NCBI GenBank assembly: GCA_021648845.1
Contig: JAKJHY010000040.1
Coordinates: 1-36,557 of the forward strand
Reading direction: 5' to 3'
Length of the DNA: 36,557 nucleotides
From: Mycobacterium sp. MBM
Lineage (GTDB): Bacteria; Actinomycetota; Actinomycetes; Mycobacteriales; Mycobacteriaceae
Shown: positions 1 through 7,779 of the stretch, one piece after another
Position numbering within the stretch: position 1 is the first letter of the stretch
How the letters are laid out: each line of letters begins with the position of its first letter
Notes under the pieces: model-generated
Told to the model about the DNA's origin: nothing
The model's input: only the letters and a program-made list of their open reading frames with translations
Databases searched by the model: none
Translations under genes and position numbers: made by a program

Positions 1-93
1 GGTGCACTTGCCGCCGATGAGATGGGTGGCACCGGCGTCATCGGTGGCGAACCACCCTTCGAACGCGGGCGCTGTGGCACAGTCGACTATCAC
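1..93 (-). CDS. DUF35-type Zn-ribbon/OB-fold protein, N-terminal fragment
   Basis: Reading leftward from a GTG at 93, the frame stays open to the window edge and gives about 31 residues, including FEGWFATDD and a terminal GGKCT. An aromatic-rich start followed by a first cysteine is typical of DUF35 proteins (rubredoxin-like Zn ribbon plus OB fold), which partner thiolases or MaoC-type hydratases in steroid side-chain degradation. The GTG overlaps the stop of the thioesterase upstream (GTGA), so the two are translationally coupled. Only the N-terminus is visible, so the assignment rests on this short pattern and the context. Confidence 0.5.
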   Translation of the reverse strand, partial: MIVDCATAPAFEGWFATDDAGATHLIGGKCT

Positions 94-701
94 GATTTCG
101 CTTTCGGTCTGATGAAAATACCTTCTGCCTTCACCGTCACATCCCCGTCGAGGGTCGTGATATGGCCGGCAGCAATGGTTTTGGTGTCGGTTTCGCTTTC
201 GATCCAGGCCTGTGCCCGGATCCTGCCGAGTCGGGTGGGTGCCACGTAGCGTAGGTTCAGCGTTCCGGTGAAGGCGGGTTTGCCGGGCCGGTGCGCGGTG
301 GCGCCGAGCACGTGGTCGAGGATCAGGGCGCACACGCCGCCGTGGACGTGTCCGGCCGGTCCTTCATAGGGCGACCCGAGTAGCAGATCCGCGGTGGCCG
401 TGCCATTTTCGTCGTGTTCGATCTGCAGCGGGAACGCGATCGCGTTACGCACACCCATCGCCACATTGCCCCACGTCAGTATCCCGCCCTCGGTGGTGGA
501 CCGCACACCGAACGGTTGGGGATCCAGACGCGAGCCCAACAGGGTCACGGCCTGATCGATCAGACTGTGTGCCAGCTGAACATCGACGTCCTCGGCCTGA
601 CTGCGTATCGCCACATCGATGAGAGTGCGCAACGAACTCGTCAGGGGACCGTATAGGTCCTCCAGTCGCCGGGCTTCTTCTGCGGTGATGGGCGCGCTCA
701 T
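90..701 (-). CDS. PaaI-family hotdog thioesterase
   Basis: A 203-aa hotdog-fold protein. The second half carries the PaaI-type signature GPAGHVHGGVCALILDH, where the HGG turn precedes the long hotdog helix, followed by strands such as FTGTLNLRYVAPT. The family hydrolyses acyl-CoA thioesters in the cytoplasm. Here it could release CoA from dead-end or product acyl-CoAs of steroid degradation; the substrate is not readable. The ATG at 701 overlaps the TGA of the KstD-like gene (ATGA) and its own stop overlaps the next gene (GTGA), so it is the middle of a coupled leftward operon. Codons upstream of 701 in this frame are out-of-frame readings of the KstD-like gene. Confidence 0.8.
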   Translation of the reverse strand: MSAPITAEEARRLEDLYGPLTSSLRTLIDVAIRSQAEDVDVQLAHSLIDQAVTLLGSRLDPQPFGVRSTTEGGILTWGNVAMGVRNAIAFPLQIEHDENGTATADLLLGSPYEGPAGHVHGGVCALILDHVLGATAHRPGKPAFTGTLNLRYVAPTRLGRIRAQAWIESETDTKTIAAGHITTLDGDVTVKAEGIFIRPKAKS

Positions 702-2272
702 TCCGCGGAGTCCGGTGCGGTCATGTCCAGCGCCGCCAGATGGCTGAACAACATCGATGCACCGATTGGATTCCCGCCGCCGGGATAGGTGGTGCCCGAC
801 ACCGCCGCCATGGTGTTGCCGGCCGCGTACAGGCCCGGGATGACGGTGCGGTCGGCGCGCACCACGCGTGCGTGGGTGTCGGTGCGCAGCCCGCCCTTGG
901 TCCCGAGGTCGGACAGTCCGAACGCCGCCGCGTGATACGGCGGGTTGTCGATCGGGACCAAGGGTGACTCGCCGCCGGTGAAGGCTCGGTCGTATGCCTC
1001 GCTGCCGCGGCCGAAGTCCTTGTCCACACCCTCGGCTGCCAGTGTGTTGTATCGCTCGACGGTGGTCTCCAGTTCGGTGGCGGGCACACCGATCGCGGCG
1101 GCCAGCTCGGCCAGAGTCTCGGCGGTGTGCCACAGTCCGGCCGCGTGGTACTTCTCGGGTTCGACCATTGACACATTGGTGGCCTTGACCGGCGGAACAC
1201 CGCCGTCGCGGCTGTCGTAGACCATCCAGAATGGCAAGGTGGTGGAACCGTCCTGGATCTGGCGGATGATGTCGCGGCCGATGCGGTCATAGGGTGCCGA
1301 TTCGTTGACGAATCGGCGGCCCTGCTGATTGACGAAGATGCCACCGGTGAACCACAGCGCGAACGCCGAGCGGCCGTCGGGATGAGTCATCCCCGGCGAC
1401 CACCAGGCTTGGTCCATCAGATCCACATCGGCGCCGGCGACGATGGCGGCGCGATGCGCTCGACCGGTGCTGCCGGGCCCGCCCATGGTGTCGGTCGCGC
1501 TGCCCGGCACGCCGTACTCGGCGCGCATCGCCGCGTCCTGCTCGAAGCCCCCACTGGCGAGCAACACGCCGCGGCGCGACCCGATCCGCACCGTCGTGCC
1601 GTCGCGCTCGACAATCGCTCCCACGACCGCACCGCGCTCGATGATGAGCTCCACCAACGGTGCGTTCCGCCAACAGACGGCGTTGGGCAGCGTGTCGAGT
1701 GCGGCGAGGAACCGGCCGACCAGGGCACGGCCACCGATCAGCAGGTCGGGCGCTGCGGCGCCGAGGCGCTCGGTGTCCAGTGGGCCGCGAACCAGGCCCG
1801 CGTACTGGCCGAGGGCGCTGTCGGGGACGGGCAGCGGGATGATGTGCCGGTAGCCGTCGGTACGCGCTTCCGGTGCGGTACCGAAGTAGTCCGGCCACGG
1901 CAGCGCGGTGAACTCGAAGGCCGGATCTTGCTCCAGGTATTCGATCAGCTCGGCGCCACCACGGACATAGGTCTCCTGGAGATCGCGAGGTGTGCGATCG
2001 CCGACGACGGCGTGGAAATAGGTGAGCGCCCTGTCCAGGGTGTCGTCGGAGCCTGCGCGTTGTAGTACAGGATTGCACGGGTACCACACACCCCCTCCGC
2101 CGGAGTAGGCGGTGGTGCCCCCGAACATGTCGGTCGCCTCCAGCAGGAGGACCGAAAGACCCTCGCGGGCAGCGGTATACGCCCCGGCGATACCGCCACC
2201 GGACCCGGCGACGATGACATCGACCTCGGTGTCGAAGTCAGGCACTGGCAGATCCTCCATCACATCAGTCAT
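698..2272 (-). CDS. KstD-like FAD-dependent 3-ketosteroid dehydrogenase
   Basis: A 524-aa flavoprotein of the KstD/fumarate reductase superfamily. The N-terminal dinucleotide fold reads VAGSGGGIAG (residues 21-30). RFVNESAPYDR puts a tyrosine (Y328) at the position of KstD Tyr318, and TTYPGGGNPIG gives Y496 and G500, matching the Tyr487/Gly491 pair of Rhodococcus KstD1 with the same spacing. The segment corresponding to KstD Tyr119 reads WPDYF, so that tyrosine is either W126 or Y129. It probably desaturates ring A of a 3-ketosteroid, possibly with a substrate preference different from the KstD at 3633-5318. The ATG overlaps the hsaB stop (ATGA), indicating cotranscription. Confidence 0.8.
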   Translation of the reverse strand: MTDVMEDLPVPDFDTEVDVIVAGSGGGIAGAYTAAREGLSVLLLEATDMFGGTTAYSGGGGVWYPCNPVLQRAGSDDTLDRALTYFHAVVGDRTPRDLQETYVRGGAELIEYLEQDPAFEFTALPWPDYFGTAPEARTDGYRHIIPLPVPDSALGQYAGLVRGPLDTERLGAAAPDLLIGGRALVGRFLAALDTLPNAVCWRNAPLVELIIERGAVVGAIVERDGTTVRIGSRRGVLLASGGFEQDAAMRAEYGVPGSATDTMGGPGSTGRAHRAAIVAGADVDLMDQAWWSPGMTHPDGRSAFALWFTGGIFVNQQGRRFVNESAPYDRIGRDIIRQIQDGSTTLPFWMVYDSRDGGVPPVKATNVSMVEPEKYHAAGLWHTAETLAELAAAIGVPATELETTVERYNTLAAEGVDKDFGRGSEAYDRAFTGGESPLVPIDNPPYHAAAFGLSDLGTKGGLRTDTHARVVRADRTVIPGLYAAGNTMAAVSGTTYPGGGNPIGASMLFSHLAALDMTAPDSAE

Positions 2273-2784
2273 TGGTGGGTGTTGAAGCCGCCGTAGCCAC
2301 CCCGGTAGAACAGCAGAGGGGCCCGTTGTTCATGCGCCCACAGTGCGGTAACCCGTGCGACAACGATGGTGTGGTCGCCTGCGGCGTGTTCGAACTCGAC
2401 ATCGGCTTCGATGGAGGCGAGTGTGCCGTGCAGCGCCGGCGCGCCATTGGTGCCGGTCCGCCAGTCGGCACCGGCAAATTTGTCGCCGCCCCGGGTGGCG
2501 AACCGGGCGCAGACATCCTGTTGGTCGTCGGCGAGCACATTGACGCAGATGGATCCGATCTCGCGGATCCGCGGCCAGCTCGTCGAGGTGTTTGCGGGAC
2601 AGAACGAGATATAGGGCGGATCAAGCGATACCGACGTCACCGACTGACAGGTGAAACCGACCGGCTGCTGCCCGTCATGGGCGGTGATGACGGCGATACC
2701 GGTGCAGAAATGCCCTAGCACTCGCCGCATTTCGGGCGCCGCCGGTGTGAGCAGCCCGCCTGAACAGGGTGCTTCGTCGGACAT
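2269..2784 (-). CDS. hsaB: HsaB-like flavin reductase component
   Basis: A 171-aa flavin-reductase-fold protein close to HsaB, which supplies reduced flavin to the phenol hydroxylase HsaA. Recognisable stretches are FCTGIAVITA, VGFTCQSVTSVSLDPP, CVNVLADDQQDVCARF, DKFAGADWR and the C-terminal LLFYRGGYGGF, the pattern of the Mycobacterium tuberculosis enzyme. Its partner HsaA lies far away at 29525-30706. A GGGAG Shine-Dalgarno sits 6 nt before the ATG. A -10-like GACAGT at 2827-2822 (minus strand) lies 39 nt from the centre of the conserved box at 2861-2871. First gene of the leftward operon hsaB - kstD-like - thioesterase - DUF35. Confidence 0.85.
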   Translation of the reverse strand: MSDEAPCSGGLLTPAAPEMRRVLGHFCTGIAVITAHDGQQPVGFTCQSVTSVSLDPPYISFCPANTSTSWPRIREIGSICVNVLADDQQDVCARFATRGGDKFAGADWRTGTNGAPALHGTLASIEADVEFEHAAGDHTIVVARVTALWAHEQRAPLLFYRGGYGGFNTHQ

Positions 2785-2860
2785 GGATCTCCCTACTCAA
2801 GAGCCGATGATTCTTCCCGCTACTGTCCGGCTCGGCCCAGCGATACCGCAACCGATGTTC

Positions 2861-2871
2861 CCGGTCAGCGG
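2861..2871. promoter_or_regulatory. Conserved activator-type box in padR/hsaB divergent promoter
   Basis: CCGGTCAGCGG within TTCCCGGTCAGCGG. Its centre (2866) is 50 bp from the padR ATG and 38 nt before TAACCT (2904-2909), a -10 hexamer 6 nt from that ATG, so padR looks leaderless. On the other strand its centre is 39 nt from GACAGT (2827-2822), the presumed hsaB -10. It is one of a family of near-palindromic boxes in this window; its presence at padR suggests autoregulation. Confidence 0.6.
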
Positions 2872-2915
2872 CAGGTCGGCGCTGTGATCTGTATCGACGT
2901 TGCTAACCTTGGCAA

Positions 2916-3581
2916 ATGTCCGAATCCGCTGGTAGCAGATCCCCCGGAGCGAGTGTCTCGCCGACCGGGTCGGTGCTGCTGGGGATGTTGACGAGCGGTG
3001 ACGAGATGTCGGGCTACGACATCAAGAAATGGTTCAACTGGTCGACGCGTTTCTTTTATCCGAGTCCGGCCTTCAGCCAGATCTATTCGGAATTGAAGCG
3101 ACTGGAGCAGCAGGAGCTGGTCCGCTCGCGTGTCGAAGGCGGCACCCGCAGCCGTCGGCTGTACACGATCACCGCCGCCGGACGCGACGCGGTCGTGGCG
3201 TGGGCCAACGACGAGCCGGTAGAGCCGCCGACACTCAAGCATCCACCGATGATGCGAATGATCTTCGGGCATCTGCTGAACCCTGGCCGATTGCGGGATG
3301 TCCTCACCGCGCACGTCGACAATATGGAGCAGATTCGGCGCTCCGCCGAGACCGAGGCGCGGTGGGCGGGCGAACAGCCCGCGTGGGCCTATGCCCGGTT
3401 GGCGTTGAGCTGGTCGGAACGGTATTACGCGAATGAACGTGAGCTCGCGTTGCAAATGCTCAAAGAACTTGACGATGTCGAGAAGACCTTCGCGGGCAGG
3501 ACCGACGCCGAGAAATTCCCGGTGCGGGAGTACTGGTATGAAGTCGAGCGCCGGGTCGCCGCGGAGGAAGACCAGGGCTGA
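2916..3581 (+). CDS. PadR-family regulator, candidate master regulator of the cluster
   Basis: A 221-aa PadR protein with an N-terminal winged helix-turn-helix (about residues 17-90; LLGMLTSGDEMSGYDIKKWF, then SQIYSELKRLEQQELV and the wing GTRSRRLYTIT) and a C-terminal alpha-helical dimerisation region (PMMRMIFGHLLNPGRLRDVL onward). It sits between hsaB and kstD. From memory, the C-19+ steroid cluster of M. smegmatis is controlled by a PadR-type activator in an equivalent position. There is no Shine-Dalgarno, and TAACCT lies 6 nt before the ATG, suggesting a leaderless message. The conserved box lies 50 bp upstream of the start. Binding of this protein to the cluster-wide box is inferred. Confidence 0.85.
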   Translation: MSESAGSRSPGASVSPTGSVLLGMLTSGDEMSGYDIKKWFNWSTRFFYPSPAFSQIYSELKRLEQQELVRSRVEGGTRSRRLYTITAAGRDAVVAWANDEPVEPPTLKHPPMMRMIFGHLLNPGRLRDVLTAHVDNMEQIRRSAETEARWAGEQPAWAYARLALSWSERYYANERELALQMLKELDDVEKTFAGRTDAEKFPVREYWYEVERRVAAEEDQG

Positions 3582-3632
3582 CTGCGCGGTCGCCGCCGGC
3601 AGTGCCGTGCGGTCGAGGCGCCGTCGGCCCCT

Positions 3633-5318
3633 TCAGCTGTCAGTTGCCGACCGGCCGGCCGCATCGCGGGCCGCGATGTACCCGAAGACCATTCCTTGAC
3701 CGATGGTGGCACCCGCTCCCGGGTAGCTTGCGCCGAAGGTGTTGGCGGCGGTATTGCCGATCGCGTACAGGCCGTCGATGTGTGAGCCGCTCTCGGTCAG
3801 CACCCGTGCCCGCGCGTCGGTCCGCAATCCACCGCACGTACCGAGGTCACTGAGTACAACTTTGACCGCGTAGTACCGTCGACCGGTCAGCGAACGGAGG
3901 TTGGGATTCGGCGAAATGGTCGGATCACCGTAGTAACGGTCATAGGCGCTGGCGCCGCGCCCGAAGTCGCTGTCGACACCGGCGTCGGCCAAGGAGTTGA
4001 AACGGTTGATGGTGGCCGTGAAGCGGGCCGGGTCCACGCCGATGGCACGGGCCAGAGAACGCAGATCGGCACTGCGGTGCGCGACACCCGCGTCGTACCA
4101 GGTCTTGGGAATTGGCATCCGTGGGAACAGTTCTGCGGCCATCAGGTAGCTGTTGCGGTACTGCTGATCGAAGATCATCCACATGGATTCGACCGGGTTA
4201 CCGGCCTGCTCGCGTGCCAGCAACCGCTGTCCGAACGACATGTAGTCGATGGCCTCGTTGACGAAACGCTCGCCGTGCTGATCCACCAGTAGGCAGCCGG
4301 GCAGCGATCGCTCGGCCAGCATCACGGTCGGCTGTTCGCCGGGCAGGGGTGCGAAGGCGGGGAACCACCACGCCTGCTCCATCAGCGCGGTGTCGGCGCT
4401 TAGTTGCTGGGCGATCTGGATGCCATCGCCGGTATTACCCTCGGCGCCCAGGCTGTCCCCGATGCCCAGGGACTCGGACTGGTACTTGTGCCGCCATGCC
4501 ATCAGATGGTCGAAACCGCCGGCGGCGAGGATGACGCCGCGCCGCGCCAGCACTGTGACATCGACGCCACCGCGTCGGATCACCGCGCCGGTCACTCGAC
4601 CGTTGTCGGTCAGCAGCTCGGTGAGAGCAGACTCGGTCCACACCGGGATGCCCGCTTGCAGCACCCCGGCGAACATGCCGGCCGCCAGTGCCTGCCCGCC
4701 GGCGGCGTATCGTCGGCCCAGCATCAACCCGCCGATCCCTTGGACGGCGCGCTTGAGCACCCGCGGCCAAGCCTTCGCCGGCACTCGGGCCATCAGGTTG
4801 AGCCAACGGTAGTCGGCACCCGTCACCGGCATGGGGAACGACGACTTCATCACGCCGGGACGCAGCCGAGCCAGCTCGTCACCCAGGAGCGATGTGTCGA
4901 ACGGCCGGCACTCGCACGTGCGGCCGACAGCGCTGCCTCCAGGCTTCTCGGGGTGGTAGTCCGAATATCCCTTTGCCCATTGAAATTTCATGGGCGTGGT
5001 GCGGCGCAGCATTTCGACGGTCGCAGGTCCGTGGTCCAGGAAGGCGTGGGCGCGATCATGCGGAGCGGTGTCACCGATGACAGATTCCAGGTACGTGGCG
5101 CCTGCGGAGAGGGTATCGCCGGAACCCGACTCGGTGAGGATCGGATTGGCCGGCATCCAGAATGCGCCACCCGAGCGGGCTGTCGAGCCGCCGACGTACG
5201 GGGTCTTCTCGACGATCAACGACGAGAGACCCAGCTCGTGGGCTGCCAGGGCGGCAGCCATCCCGGTGCCGGAGCCAACAACCAACACATCGACGGTCAC
5301 GTTCTGGGGATCGGTCAC
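3633..5318 (-). CDS. kstD: 3-ketosteroid Delta1-dehydrogenase
   Basis: A 561-aa FAD enzyme with all the KstD hallmarks: FAD fold VVGSGTGMAAALAA (13-26), GYSDYHPEKPGG with Y118, RFVNEAIDYMSFG with Y359, and GASYPGAGATIG with Y532 and G536. These correspond to Tyr119, Tyr318, Tyr487 and Gly491 of Rhodococcus KstD1. It introduces the C1-C2 double bond into 3-ketosteroids; together with KshA this makes the 9-hydroxy-1,4-dien-3-one that opens ring B spontaneously. The start is a GTG without a Shine-Dalgarno; CAGAAT (5330-5325) lies 6 nt before it and 38 nt from the box centre at 5368, so a leaderless transcript is likely. Convergent with padR. KstD3-type enzymes of this shape may favour 5alpha-saturated 3-ketosteroids. 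Confidence 0.92.
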   Translation of the reverse strand: MTDPQNVTVDVLVVGSGTGMAAALAAHELGLSSLIVEKTPYVGGSTARSGGAFWMPANPILTESGSGDTLSAGATYLESVIGDTAPHDRAHAFLDHGPATVEMLRRTTPMKFQWAKGYSDYHPEKPGGSAVGRTCECRPFDTSLLGDELARLRPGVMKSSFPMPVTGADYRWLNLMARVPAKAWPRVLKRAVQGIGGLMLGRRYAAGGQALAAGMFAGVLQAGIPVWTESALTELLTDNGRVTGAVIRRGGVDVTVLARRGVILAAGGFDHLMAWRHKYQSESLGIGDSLGAEGNTGDGIQIAQQLSADTALMEQAWWFPAFAPLPGEQPTVMLAERSLPGCLLVDQHGERFVNEAIDYMSFGQRLLAREQAGNPVESMWMIFDQQYRNSYLMAAELFPRMPIPKTWYDAGVAHRSADLRSLARAIGVDPARFTATINRFNSLADAGVDSDFGRGASAYDRYYGDPTISPNPNLRSLTGRRYYAVKVVLSDLGTCGGLRTDARARVLTESGSHIDGLYAIGNTAANTFGASYPGAGATIGQGMVFGYIAARDAAGRSATDS

Positions 5319-5323
5319 CCGGC

Positions 5324-5348
5324 GATTCTGGCGTCGATCATCAGAATC
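5324..5348. repeat. Inverted repeat at the kstD start
   Basis: GATTCTG (5324-5330) and CAGAATC (5342-5348) are 7-bp inverted arms with an 11-nt spacer just upstream of the kstD GTG. One arm contains the predicted -10 CAGAAT. It could be an operator over the promoter or chance; arms of similar sequence (ATTCTG/CAGAAT) occur in the TetR-side palindrome at 7681-7715. Confidence 0.3.
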
Positions 5349-5362
5349 CGGCGCCTTGCTGC

Positions 5363-5373
5363 CCGGTCAGTGG
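5363..5373. promoter_or_regulatory. Conserved box in kstD/kshA divergent promoter
   Basis: CCGGTCAGTGG followed by AACA. The centre (5368) is 50 bp from the kstD GTG and 38 nt from CAGAAT on the minus strand. On the plus strand it is 38 nt from TACAAC (5406-5411), a plausible kshA -10 that predicts a start site near 5418 and a 38-nt kshA leader. The same 15-mer CCGGTCAGTGGAACA recurs at 12425. Confidence 0.6.
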
Positions 5374-5455
5374 AACATCGGAACTCGGCCTCAGTGTGCC
5401 GGTGCTACAACGAAAGTAGCCCACTTGAGTTCCCCGGATAGCGAGGATTGACGAT

Positions 5456-6613
5456 ATGACATCGTTGCAGCCCGACGAGGTCGGCGAGGTTCGTCAGATC
5501 GAGGCCCAAGCCGCTCCGACACGGTTCGCCCGAGGTTGGCACTGCATCGGCCTGACCCGGGACCTCGGCGACGGTAAACCGCACGCCATCAACGCCTTCG
5601 GCGGAAAGCTCGTCGTCTTTCGCGGGGAGGACGGCGCGATCAACGTGCTCGACTCGTACTGTCGGCACATGGGCGGCGACCTGTCCGACGGTGAGGTCAA
5701 GGGCAACGAGATCGCCTGCCCCTTCCACGACTGGCGGTGGGGCGGCGACGGTCGCTGCAAGCAGATCCCGTACAGCCGCCGAGTGCCAAAACTGGCGCGC
5801 ACCGCGAAGTGGGAGACCTTGGAGCAGGACGGCATGCTGTTCGTCTGGAACGATCCGGAGAAGAAGTCTCCGCCGCCCGAAGTGACCATTCCCCGTATCG
5901 AGGGTGTGGGCGGAGAACAGTGGACGGACTGGCACTGGTACACCACGGTCGTCAACACCAACTGCCGCGAGATCATCGACAATATTGTCGACATGGCCCA
6001 CTTCTTCTACATTCACGGCGGTCTGCCCACCGGATTCAAGAACGTGTTCGACGGTCACGTCGCGACGCAGTACTACAAGAGTGTCGGTCGCCCGGATCTG
6101 GGGCATGGCGAAGGCGCCCTCATCAAGGGAACGACGTCGGTGGCCTCCTATTACGGTCCGTCGTTCATGATCGACGATCTGACGTACCACTACGAACATG
6201 GCGACCAGCGCACCGTATTGCTGAACTGTCACTACCCGATAGACAATGACTCGTTCGTCCTGCAGTACGGCATCACGGTGGAGAAATCGGAGGCAGTCTC
6301 CGAGGAGATGGCTGTGCAAATGGCCACGGCGCTGGGTGATTTCGTGAAGATGGGCTTCGAGCAGGACGTGCACATCTGGCGGCGTAAGGCGCGGATCGAC
6401 AACCCCCTGCTGTGTGAAGAGGACGGCCCGGTCTACCAGGTGCGCCGGTGGTACGAACAGTTCTATGTCGACGTCGCGGACGTCACCCCAGACATGGTCG
6501 ACCGGTTCGAATTCGAGATCGACACCACTCGTCCGCGTGAAGCGTGGATGAAAGAGGTCGAAGAGAATCTCGCGGCGAACCGGCTCCCGCGGTTGGTGGG
6601 CATCACCACATGA
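5456..6613 (+). CDS. kshA: 3-ketosteroid 9alpha-hydroxylase, oxygenase subunit
   Basis: A 385-aa Rieske non-haem iron oxygenase. The Rieske cluster ligands are C69-x-H71 and C88-x2-H91. The catalytic iron site is IIDNIVDMAHFFYIHGG with H182 and H187, bridging D179, and a distal D304 in GFEQDVHIWRR, numbering that coincides with M. tuberculosis KshA as I recall it. It hydroxylates C9 of androstenedione-type steroids using electrons from KshB (30799-31860). GAGGA about 6 nt before the ATG is a good ribosome site. Its stop overlaps the next small gene (ATGA). It is the oxygenase of this cluster and presumably a paralogue of a housekeeping kshA elsewhere in the genome. Confidence 0.95.
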   Translation: MTSLQPDEVGEVRQIEAQAAPTRFARGWHCIGLTRDLGDGKPHAINAFGGKLVVFRGEDGAINVLDSYCRHMGGDLSDGEVKGNEIACPFHDWRWGGDGRCKQIPYSRRVPKLARTAKWETLEQDGMLFVWNDPEKKSPPPEVTIPRIEGVGGEQWTDWHWYTTVVNTNCREIIDNIVDMAHFFYIHGGLPTGFKNVFDGHVATQYYKSVGRPDLGHGEGALIKGTTSVASYYGPSFMIDDLTYHYEHGDQRTVLLNCHYPIDNDSFVLQYGITVEKSEAVSEEMAVQMATALGDFVKMGFEQDVHIWRRKARIDNPLLCEEDGPVYQVRRWYEQFYVDVADVTPDMVDRFEFEIDTTRPREAWMKEVEENLAANRLPRLVGITT

Positions 6614-6903
6614 CCGTCCGTGCCGATGACCGGCTTGCCAACGCGCCGATGACGCCGGTGACGTGCCGGTCGTGCGGCGCGGATGTGCTGGTGCGCAAGA
6701 GCAGTTGGGAGCAGACCAGCGTGCAGTGGGACGCGCGCTCATTGGCCCGGTGCAGCGAGCGCGCCGAAGTTCTGCAGCATCCCGAGCCTGCCGATCGGCT
6801 CGGGCTCGCGCGGCCGGGTCTGTTCTTGGTCTGTGCGCGACTGCGCGATTCGATCGAGTCGGCCGTGGGCGAAGGTGCGCTACTGGTGTCGGGGGAGAGC
6901 TGA
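6610..6903 (+). CDS. Small four-cysteine protein coupled to kshA
   Basis: A 97-aa protein of unknown function whose ATG overlaps the kshA stop (ATGA), so it is made with KshA. It has a CRSC pair (C19, C22), a strongly polar/aromatic stretch VRKSSWEQTSVQWD, and two more single cysteines (C48 in LARCSER, C75 in LVCARLRD). The four cysteines could bind zinc or an iron-sulfur cluster; the spacing matches no ferredoxin I know. There is no signal peptide or membrane segment. Coupling suggests a role in KshA assembly, electron delivery or stability; I recall that a hypothetical gene also follows kshA in M. tuberculosis. Function is not assigned. Confidence 0.75.
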   Translation: MTVRADDRLANAPMTPVTCRSCGADVLVRKSSWEQTSVQWDARSLARCSERAEVLQHPEPADRLGLARPGLFLVCARLRDSIESAVGEGALLVSGES

Positions 6904-6929
6904 AACACGCCGCCGCATCAAAGCTGGGC

Positions 6930-7538
6930 TCAACTGCCCGCGTACTCGGGCAAGGGTGACAGGGCGCGAAGCAGCAGACGCATACCGGCCCGCAGGGTGG
7001 CTTCGAGGTTGTCGAAGTCACCCTTGTCCGCCCAGTGGATATAGGCCTGTCGGCAGATTTGTACCACCATGTGCGCGGGCAGTGTCCGTGCGAACGGGTC
7101 GTCGGCGAGTTCGACCCGGGCTGCCAAGAAATCGGTGATCGGCGGGACAAGTTCCTGTCCCCACTCCAACCATCGCAGGCGATATTGCGGGTCGGCGATC
7201 AGCAGCGCCAGGAAGCGGCGATCGACCTCGAACTCGCCGCGTTTGTGCACCTCACCGCTGAACGCTGTCACCAAAACTTCGGCGATGTCACCGGATGCCG
7301 GCGCTTCCCGCAACAGCTGGATGCTCAGACTCCCGTACTGGGCGAGCAGCGGCATGACCACGTCTTCCTTGGCGGCGAAATGCCGATGGAATGTTCTCGG
7401 CGCAATGCCGGCCGCTTCGCAGATTCGTTCCACGGTGGCCGCGGTGTTGTCCTCGGCGAGAAAGATGTCGCGGGCGGCCAGCGCGACGTTCAGGCGAAGC
7501 TCCTCACCGCGCCGCTCGGTCAGTGTCGGCTTTGTCAC
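6930..7538 (-). CDS. TetR-family transcriptional regulator
   Basis: A 202-aa TetR protein. The N-terminal helix-turn-helix is TVERICEAAGIAPRTFHRHFAAKEDVV, preceded by the usual first helix ALAARDIFLAED. The rest is a helical ligand-binding and dimerisation domain (Leu-rich, WLEWGQELVPPITDFLAAR). It is divergent from the 317-aa gene at 7780. The 35-bp palindrome between them (7681-7715) is its most likely operator. TACGAT at 7579-7574 (minus strand) is a possible -10. It probably represses the 7780 gene in response to a steroid intermediate or CoA ester; the ligand is unknown. Confidence 0.88.
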   Translation of the reverse strand: MTKPTLTERRGEELRLNVALAARDIFLAEDNTAATVERICEAAGIAPRTFHRHFAAKEDVVMPLLAQYGSLSIQLLREAPASGDIAEVLVTAFSGEVHKRGEFEVDRRFLALLIADPQYRLRWLEWGQELVPPITDFLAARVELADDPFARTLPAHMVVQICRQAYIHWADKGDFDNLEATLRAGMRLLLRALSPLPEYAGS

Positions 7539-7624
7539 CTGCCGCTCCTCATCTCTTGCAGTCGAAGCTTCTCATCGTAGTGGGCCGGGGCGCTCCGATG
7601 GCGGTGCCGTCGCAGGCGATGTAC

Positions 7625-7635
7625 CCGCTGAGCGG
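7625..7635. promoter_or_regulatory. Conserved box in tetR/7780 intergenic region
   Basis: CCGCTGAGCGG inside CCCGCTGAGCGGGAA, the most symmetric member of the family (arms CCCGCT/AGCGGG around one central base). The centre (7630) lies 40 nt from TACCAT (7670-7675), a -10 that would start transcription close to 7682 toward the gene at 7780. On the tetR side the spacing (about 51 nt to TACGAT) does not fit the family. Confidence 0.5.
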
Positions 7636-7680
7636 GAATTGGTCGGACCGGGCATCAGGGGTGTCTGGTTACCATCATCG

Positions 7681-7715
7681 GTGTCAGATTCTGCCGCATA
7701 GGCAGAATGTGACAC
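7681..7715. promoter_or_regulatory. 35-bp palindrome, probable TetR operator
   Basis: GTGTCAGATTCTGCC (7681-7695), a 5-nt spacer, then GGCAGAATGTGACAC (7701-7715). The 15-bp arms are complementary except at one position. It begins at about the predicted transcription start for the gene at 7780, so a bound repressor would block initiation or early elongation. Size and position between divergent tetR and target are typical of TetR autoregulated operators. Confidence 0.6.
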
Positions 7716-7779
7716 ACGTATCCGTGGGCCGACCGGCTGAGCCTGTGGCGCGGATGGCAGACCGAATAAGGAGGACCCG

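Noticed and set aside
2900..2915. TTGC-8 nt-GCAA dyad at the padR start
   Set aside because: Arms of 4 bp are too short to distinguish from chance; it overlaps the predicted -10 but is weaker evidence than the box at 2861.
5405..7150. Long open antisense frame across kshA and its neighbour
   Set aside because: The opposite strand encodes clear KshA motifs; the antisense translation is Arg/Pro/His-rich without domains. Similar long antisense frames over the BVMO genes and the IclR region are also GC-driven artefacts.
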